Assembly (NCBI GenBank): GCA_026391515.1
Contig: JAPLEC010000207.1
Coordinates: 1-20,292, forward strand
Length of the DNA stretch: 20,292 nucleotides
From: Bacteroidia bacterium
GTDB lineage: Bacteria; Bacteroidota; Bacteroidia; Bacteroidales; VadinHA17
Reading direction: 5' to 3'
Shown: piece after piece, positions 15,947 to 20,292 of the stretch
Position numbering within the stretch: position 1 is the stretch's first letter
Layout: every line of letters begins with the position of its first letter
Made by a program: the position numbers and the translations under genes
Notes under the pieces: generated by a model
Databases searched by the model: none
Seen by the model: only the letters and a program-made list of their open reading frames with translations
Told to the model about the DNA's origin: nothing

Positions 15947-17476
15947 TTATATCCACAACTTATCATATACCATTCCTGACCTGTCCCATTCAGGAGTAGG
16001 TTCAAAATATTGTGCCCCCTTGGTCATATGGGCTTTCATGACATCATCATTTAGTTCTAAACCAAGACCCGGGGCATCGAGCGGAACATTCGCAAATCCG
16101 TTTGTAATCAGAGGTTGTGAGCCCATCAGTTTAACCATGCTCTCCCACCACGGATTATCAATATTATGATGCTCCAGGGCAAGGAAATTTTCAGTGGCAG
16201 CGGCACAATGAATGTTTGCCATCCAGGCGACCGGAGTACTGTTAGCGTGAAAAGCTGCTGCAATTCCTGCTTCTTCAGCATAATCAGCAATTTTCTTTGT
16301 CTCCAGTATACCGCCTGCACTAACCAGGTCGGGATGAATAATATCTACAGCGCGTTCGTCAATCAGTTTTTTAAATCCTCCCAGCATCCCACCAAGCATA
16401 TAAATATCCTCACCTGTGCAAATGGGTGTTTCAAGAGCCTCTTTTATCGCCTTCAACTGATCTGTATAGAACCAGGCAACAGTATCTTCGAGCCATGCCA
16501 TCCTGTACTTTTCGAGTGCCTTGCCTATACGGATAATCTGATTCATATCAATATGGCCGAAATGATCGCATGAAAGAGGTATCTCGTTACCGACCACGTT
16601 TCTTACATTTTCAACAATCTTCTGAATCTCTTCCAGACCTTTGTCAGTTATCTGAATCTGGGTAAATGGTTGTTCTTTTGTCCAATAATCGAGATAACCG
16701 CCATTGGCATAACTTCTTCCCATGTACCAGTTGCTTAAATTGCCGCTGTTCTGACTCCAGAATTTTGAATTGACGATAGCTTCGGGATCTTTGGCTATTT
16801 CATCCATTCCAATGTCCATTTTAAGCCATGTATAGCCGTCTGACAGTCTTTTTTTAAGTGCTTCAATCTGTTTTGCAGGATCCCTCTCTTCGGGTGTATC
16901 GGCATAAATCCTGACTTTATCACGGTATCTGCCACCAAGCAGCTGCCATACCGGAACATTCAGTGCCTTACCGCAAATATCCCAGCATGCCGTTTCAACA
17001 GCGCTTACACCACCACCCTGTCTGCCGGGACCTCCAAACTGCCTGATCACTTTAAAGATCATTTCAACATTGCAGGGATTAAGTCCCACGATCTTACTTT
17101 TCAGGAACAATGCAAACCTCTGGTCCGTACCATCCCTGATATCTCCCAGTCCGTATATCCCCTGGTTAGTATCAATCCGGATAATACGGTTTGCCATGCT
17201 TCCCCTGTTACCTTTCTCGGCAACACGCAGATCAGTGATTTTCAAATCAGACGGGTTTGAAGCGCGTGAAACGTTTTGGGTAGTCTGAGCTATAGTATCT
17301 TCAATCGAAAGATGTAACAATCCTCCAAGAGCTACACCACCCAGAGCTGCTTTTTTGAGAAAACTGCGACGATCACTGGTGGTGGCGGGATTTTTAATCT
17401 CTGCCCTGGTCGCATCTATTGACATTTTCTCATCCTGTCTTTGCTTTTCCGCAATTTGCTGCAAAATAGTTTTCAT
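15947..17476 (-). CDS. Tat-exported enolase-superfamily protein (mandelate racemase/acid-sugar dehydratase type), paralogue 1
   Basis: A 509-residue protein. Residues 1-35 are a charged lead, followed by DRRSFLKK (Arg36-Arg37) and a hydrophobic AALGGVALGGLL stretch, a Tat signal that should send the folded enzyme out of the cytoplasm. The enolase-superfamily site is complete: Lys219 (LKMD), metal ligands Asp304, Glu330 and Glu356 spaced 26 and 26 as in mandelate racemase, and the dyad Asp383 (HPDLVSAGG) and His410 (FHANS), 27 apart as in that enzyme. The second Lys of the usual KxK is Asp221. A long loop (about 222-290) sits between strand 2 and the first metal ligand. Members dehydrate sugar acids or racemise; a dehydratase is the likeliest choice. 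The start is supported by the same MKT(I/V)L-QIAE beginning in the neighbouring paralogue. Confidence 0.85.
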   Translation of the reverse strand: MKTILQQIAEKQRQDEKMSIDATRAEIKNPATTSDRRSFLKKAALGGVALGGLLHLSIEDTIAQTTQNVSRASNPSDLKITDLRVAEKGNRGSMANRIIRIDTNQGIYGLGDIRDGTDQRFALFLKSKIVGLNPCNVEMIFKVIRQFGGPGRQGGGVSAVETACWDICGKALNVPVWQLLGGRYRDKVRIYADTPEERDPAKQIEALKKRLSDGYTWLKMDIGMDEIAKDPEAIVNSKFWSQNSGNLSNWYMGRSYANGGYLDYWTKEQPFTQIQITDKGLEEIQKIVENVRNVVGNEIPLSCDHFGHIDMNQIIRIGKALEKYRMAWLEDTVAWFYTDQLKAIKEALETPICTGEDIYMLGGMLGGFKKLIDERAVDIIHPDLVSAGGILETKKIADYAEEAGIAAAFHANSTPVAWMANIHCAAATENFLALEHHNIDNPWWESMVKLMGSQPLITNGFANVPLDAPGLGLELNDDVMKAHMTKGAQYFEPTPEWDRSGMVYDKLWI

Positions 17477-17706
17477 GATGCAAAATTATTTAGTTAATAA
17501 AATAAATGTTATTTATCTGAATATCTATATATTATAAAGCTGATAATCTTTTAAAGTCTCTCCTTTTAAGTTATTAACAGCCCAATATGCTATAAATATA
17601 CATTTTAAAGGCGGGAGAAAATCTTAAAATATAATAATTTTCATAAATTGTATTTTGACGGATATTTTCATAAAAAGGACAGGCAAATTTGAGTTGCCAA
17701 ATAATG

Positions 17707-17733
17707 AAAAAGGCTGCATGGTGGAAGCCTTTT
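17707..17733 (-). terminator. Rho-independent terminator after enolase paralogue 2
   Basis: On the minus strand AAAAGGCT pairs with AGCCTTTT around a 10-11-base loop, and the T-run continues as TTTTTCATT. It is about 30 bases past the stop codon of the upstream gene. The remaining part of the 287-base spacer (17477-17706) is very AT-rich and has no ORF; a TAATTTTG motif stands at 17481-17488, next to the start of paralogue 1. Confidence 0.75.
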
Positions 17734-17763
17734 CAATGATTCGTTTACGGAATCCGGATCTGA

Positions 17764-19341
17764 TTATATCCATAATTTATCATAAGTCCTACCCGGATTA
17801 TCCCATTCCGGTGTTGCATCAAAATATTTGGCATCTTTAGGCATTTGCGATTTAAGAGCCTCATCGTTGAGCTCGATACCTAATCCGGGGGCAGTTAAAG
17901 GGATATTACCGAAACCTTTTTCCATCAAAGGCTTGCCATCGGTCTTTATAACCATTGAAGTCCACTGCTCTACAATATCGCCTCCATGAAACTCTAGCAC
18001 CAGAGCATTCTCGGTAGCTGCCGCACAATGAATATTAGCCATGAAAGCAACAGGGCTGCTGTTATGGTGCATTGCCATAGGAATACCTGCTTCTTCGGCA
18101 TAATCGCCTATTTTCTTGGTTTCAAGTATACCACCTGCGCTCACAAGGTCAGGATGAATAATATCAACACACCGGTCATCTATCAGTGATTTAAATCCTC
18201 CAAGCATTCCGCCAAGCATATAGATATCCTCGCCTGTACATATCGGAGTTGTTGATGCCTCCTTTAATGCTTTCAACCTGTCGTGATAAAACCATGGAAC
18301 GGTATCTTCAAGCCACGCAAGCCCGTAAGGTTCGACTGCCCTGGCCAGGCGTATAAACTGGTTTTCATCCATATAACCAAAATGGTCGGTGGATATCGGT
18401 ATTTCTGAACCTACCATCTCACGGACTTTCCTGACTCTTTCGGCCATGAGTTCAAGCCCTTTATCAGTTATCTGGATTTGTGTGAACGGATGTTCAGTGT
18501 TATTATAGCTCATGTATTGCTCCATGCTGGCCTGTGGTACAGGCGGTGGTCCAGAAGGTCTCTGTCCGCCAGCCTGTCCCTGCTGCTGGGGAATTGCCGG
18601 CCTTGGCTGTCCGAATCTCCAGTAATTATTGTTTACAAGTGAACCCGGATTTGTCGATGCAACTGCTCCTGCCGAAAGATCCATTTTGAGCCAGGTAAAC
18701 CCTTCAACTTCGATCCTGTTTTTGACCTTTACCCGCTGATCTGCATCATCCCTTCCATTGGGAGTATCAGCATAAAGTCTCATCTTGTCGCGATATCTGC
18801 CTCCGAGGAGTTGCCATATGGGAACGCCCAATGCCTTTCCGCACAGGTCCCAGCATGCCGTTTCAACAGCGCTTACCCCGCCGCCCTGGCGGCCATGGAA
18901 TCCAAACTGCTTTATGATCTTAAATATCATTTCAACATTGCAGGGATTAAGTCCAACGATCTTGCTTTTGAGGAATAAGGCGAAGCGCTGGTCGGTTCCA
19001 TCCCTGATATCACCAATCCCGGTTATCCCCTGGTTGGTGTAGATTTTAATAATACGTGTGGGGAACGAACCATATCCTTTCTGAGCAACCCGAAGGTCGG
19101 TGATCTTAAGATCAGAAGGGCTGGAAGCTCTCGAGACGTTCTGGGTTGTCTGGGCTATTGTATCCTCTATTGAGAGGTGCATCATACCTCCCAGTGCAAT
19201 CCCTCCAAGAGCTGCTTTCTTAAGGAAACTACGGCGATCGTTTGATGTAGCAGGATTAGCGATTTCAGCCTTAATGGCTTTTCTTTCCGTCCTTTCCTTT
19301 TGCCTGGTTTCTTCAGCAATCTGCAGCAAGACAGTTTTCAT
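17764..19341 (-). CDS. Tat-exported enolase-superfamily protein (mandelate racemase/acid-sugar dehydratase type), paralogue 2
   Basis: A 525-residue paralogue of the gene downstream, with long identical stretches (the Tat signal region, QRFALFLKSKIVGLNPCNVE, SAVETACWD, TGEDIYMLGGMLGGFK). The Tat motif DRRSFLKK and hydrophobic stretch are present. Active-site residues are Lys219, metal ligands Asp319, Glu345 and Glu371, and the Asp398-His425 dyad (MHHNSSP). The loop before the first metal ligand differs from paralogue 1 and carries a Pro/Gln/Gly-rich insert (PRPAIPQQQ to SGPPPVP, about residues 250-277). Because this loop caps the active site in the superfamily, the two may use different substrates. 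The ATG at 19339-19341 is chosen, not the one at 19372-19374, as it gives the same N-terminus as the paralogue. It has its own terminator (17707-17733). Confidence 0.85.
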   Translation of the reverse strand: MKTVLLQIAEETRQKERTERKAIKAEIANPATSNDRRSFLKKAALGGIALGGMMHLSIEDTIAQTTQNVSRASSPSDLKITDLRVAQKGYGSFPTRIIKIYTNQGITGIGDIRDGTDQRFALFLKSKIVGLNPCNVEMIFKIIKQFGFHGRQGGGVSAVETACWDLCGKALGVPIWQLLGGRYRDKMRLYADTPNGRDDADQRVKVKNRIEVEGFTWLKMDLSAGAVASTNPGSLVNNNYWRFGQPRPAIPQQQGQAGGQRPSGPPPVPQASMEQYMSYNNTEHPFTQIQITDKGLELMAERVRKVREMVGSEIPISTDHFGYMDENQFIRLARAVEPYGLAWLEDTVPWFYHDRLKALKEASTTPICTGEDIYMLGGMLGGFKSLIDDRCVDIIHPDLVSAGGILETKKIGDYAEEAGIPMAMHHNSSPVAFMANIHCAAATENALVLEFHGGDIVEQWTSMVIKTDGKPLMEKGFGNIPLTAPGLGIELNDEALKSQMPKDAKYFDATPEWDNPGRTYDKLWI

Positions 19342-19390
19342 GTTACCGTTGGTTTTAGGATTAGAATAATACAACTAAATAAAATAAACA

Positions 19391-19524
19391 ATGAGGATGT
19401 CCCATATGACGAGCACGGTCTGTAGTGATAGTTGCAAAGAACTGACTGAAAATGTCTTGCTATTTTGCTCTTTGCTTTAGACTACGTGCCTTTTATTTAA
19501 AACTGTCATATGAGACAACCTCAT
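19391..19524. mobile_element. MITE-like element with 20-bp terminal inverted repeats
   Basis: ATGAGGATGTCCCATATGAC (19391-19410) and the inverse of 19505-19524 (ATGAGGTTGTCTCATATGAC) match at 18 of 20 positions. Further nested inverted pairs follow: GCACG (19413-19417) with CGTGC (19485-19489), GTCTGTAG with CTTTAGAC (6 of 8), and GCAAAG (19434-19439) with CTTTGC (19470-19475). The 134-bp unit carries no ORF. The GAGG-TGTC-CA ends resemble insertion-sequence termini (the GAGGCTGTCCCA type seen in IS1182-like elements; from memory). It is a probable non-autonomous insertion between the SusD gene and enolase paralogue 2. An AT pair on each side is the only possible target duplication. Confidence 0.65.
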
Positions 19525-19539
19525 ATATCAATTCAAACT

Positions 19540-19576
19540 GGTGGAAGATATTAAACCCAAAACTTACACTTCCACC
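19540..19576. repeat. 8-bp perfect inverted repeat after the SusD gene
   Basis: GGTGGAAG (19540-19547) and CTTCCACC (19569-19576) can form a hairpin with a 21-base loop, 12 bases downstream of the SusD stop codon. There is no long T-run after it on the minus strand, so it could be a weak terminator or a 3'-end stabilising hairpin. Confidence 0.5.
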
Positions 19577-19588
19577 CCGGACTCCAGA

Positions 19589-20292
19589 TTAAAGTGCATC
19601 CCAGAAGACCCTAGTTGCCAATTTATCGCCTCCGATGGCCGTGGCAGCTGCCTCAGTATTAGCCTTATTTGCCGAATATTCTCTGAGTGTGTAACCAAGA
19701 CGATGAATGAAACCATCCCCGCTATGAACTGAAGCGTCCTCGCCACTGTAATTTATGCGTGTCAGTTGAGGATAACCGCTTCTCCGGAAGTTACACCAGC
19801 CTTCATGCCACATAAGGAAGCATGCCAGCCAGTATTGCTCATTTATCTGCTTCAGGGCAGTGGCATCAGCATAAACTATATTCGGCCGAGCAAGATATGT
19901 GGTAACCTGAGCATCTGAAATTGGAGATGCTCCTCCTCTCGCTGTTGCAAACATATCAGCCTGCTGCAAGGCCTGTTTAACGCCATTTTCATAATAAGCC
20001 TGAGCTGTACTTGTGGTAATCCAGCCTCTGTAACGTGCCTCAGCCATAAGAAGCTGTGTCTGGGCAGCTGTAACAAGATAATGCCATGTATCAATCCTGA
20101 GACATCTCTGCCTGTTGAGTTGTGAATATTTATATACATTGGAGGCAATTGCTCCCGGGTAAAGCGGATCTGTTGAAATAGTTATTTCGTCGTATCCATA
20201 GGGAGCCCCTACCTGGTTTACCCCAGTAGTGTCTATTGTACCTCCCGAACTACTGCTTGGGTCGGAATAGCGGCAAATAATGTACTGCATTC
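19589..20292 (-). CDS. SusD/RagB-like outer-membrane glycan-binding lipoprotein, C-terminal part
   Basis: Partial gene: the frame is open to the window edge, so the N-terminal half (with the lipoprotein signal) lies outside and the Met at 20288-20290 is probably internal. The 234 visible codons give the C-terminal part of a SusD-family protein (SusD/RagB type). They include TAAQTQLLMAEARYRGW, AQAYYENGVKQAL, the INEQYWLACFLMWHEGWCNFRR segment, where a Trp-Glu-x-Trp helix and FRRSGYP are typical, and a final HRLGYTLREYSANKANTEAAA. SusD proteins sit on the cell surface over a SusC TonB-dependent channel and bind glycans; the expected SusC gene would be upstream, to the right of the window. Its presence marks a polysaccharide utilisation locus that may include the enolase genes. 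A 247-base gap containing a MITE-like element follows. Confidence 0.88.
   Translation of the reverse strand, partial: MQYIICRYSDPSSSSGGTIDTTGVNQVGAPYGYDEITISTDPLYPGAIASNVYKYSQLNRQRCLRIDTWHYLVTAAQTQLLMAEARYRGWITTSTAQAYYENGVKQALQQADMFATARGGASPISDAQVTTYLARPNIVYADATALKQINEQYWLACFLMWHEGWCNFRRSGYPQLTRINYSGEDASVHSGDGFIHRLGYTLREYSANKANTEAAATAIGGDKLATRVFWDAL

Noticed and set aside
17481..17488. TAATTTTG on the minus strand as promoter of enolase paralogue 1
   Set aside because: It is only four bases from the start codon and no TTTG box is found 19-21 bases upstream; could be chance in AT-rich DNA.
19342..19374. Earlier in-frame ATG for enolase paralogue 2
   Set aside because: The paralogue starts with the same MKT(I/V)L-QIAE sequence, which places the start at 19341.
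1..20292. CRISPR array or rRNA genes
   Set aside because: No regularly spaced direct repeats and no rRNA-like sequence were seen.

Overview
The window reads as a chromosomal segment of a Bacteroidota (Bacteroidetes) bacterium, probably a free-living or environmental polysaccharide degrader of the Bacteroidales/Marinilabiliales kind (this rank is inference). The evidence is a SusD/RagB-type outer-membrane protein, a type B ribosomal protein L31, several promoters of the Bacteroidetes form (TTTG, about 19 bases, TAnnTTTG), start codons without Shine-Dalgarno sequences, and a dense set of secreted carbohydrate-active proteins.

Left part (1-3.4 kb), mostly housekeeping and leftward: rpmE2 (L31 type B) with its own promoter and terminator, a GNAT-like acyltransferase of about 400 residues, and a multi-membrane-span polysaccharide flippase. 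A divergent promoter drives tRNA-His(GTG) rightward. Just past the tRNA lies the C-terminal remnant of a tyrosine recombinase, the usual trace of an old integration event at a tRNA gene.

Centre (4.0-12.4 kb), rightward: four exported proteins. These are a very large GH3 beta-xylosidase-type enzyme with a CBM6-like insert and extra C-terminal modules, a small YCF48/BNR-like beta-propeller protein, a GH51 alpha-L-arabinofuranosidase, and a right-handed beta-helix protein. Together they suggest attack on an arabinose/xylose-rich plant polymer (arabinoxylan or arabinan-bearing pectin).

Right part (12.4-20.3 kb), leftward and convergent with the centre: a SusD C-terminus (cut by the window edge), two paralogous enolase-superfamily (mandelate racemase-type) proteins with Tat signals, a membrane-anchored bicupin with a C-terminal ABM-like domain, and a lipoprotein that fuses two cupins to an SMP-30/gluconolactonase propeller. 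Every one carries an export signal, apart from the SusD piece whose N-terminus is missing. A lactonase plus acid-sugar dehydratase-like enzymes suggests that sugar lactones or sugar acids are processed outside the cytoplasm, which is the most interesting hypothesis of the window. No sugar dehydrogenase, keto-deoxy-acid aldolase, SusC or regulator is visible here.

Non-coding structure: a 134-bp MITE-like element with 20-bp terminal inverted repeats lies between the SusD gene and the first enolase paralogue. A second long inverted repeat (11-bp perfect ends, 127 bp overall) lies between the GH51 and beta-helix genes. There are intrinsic terminators after the 12.5-kb and 17.8-kb genes. No rRNA, CRISPR array or intact transposase was seen.
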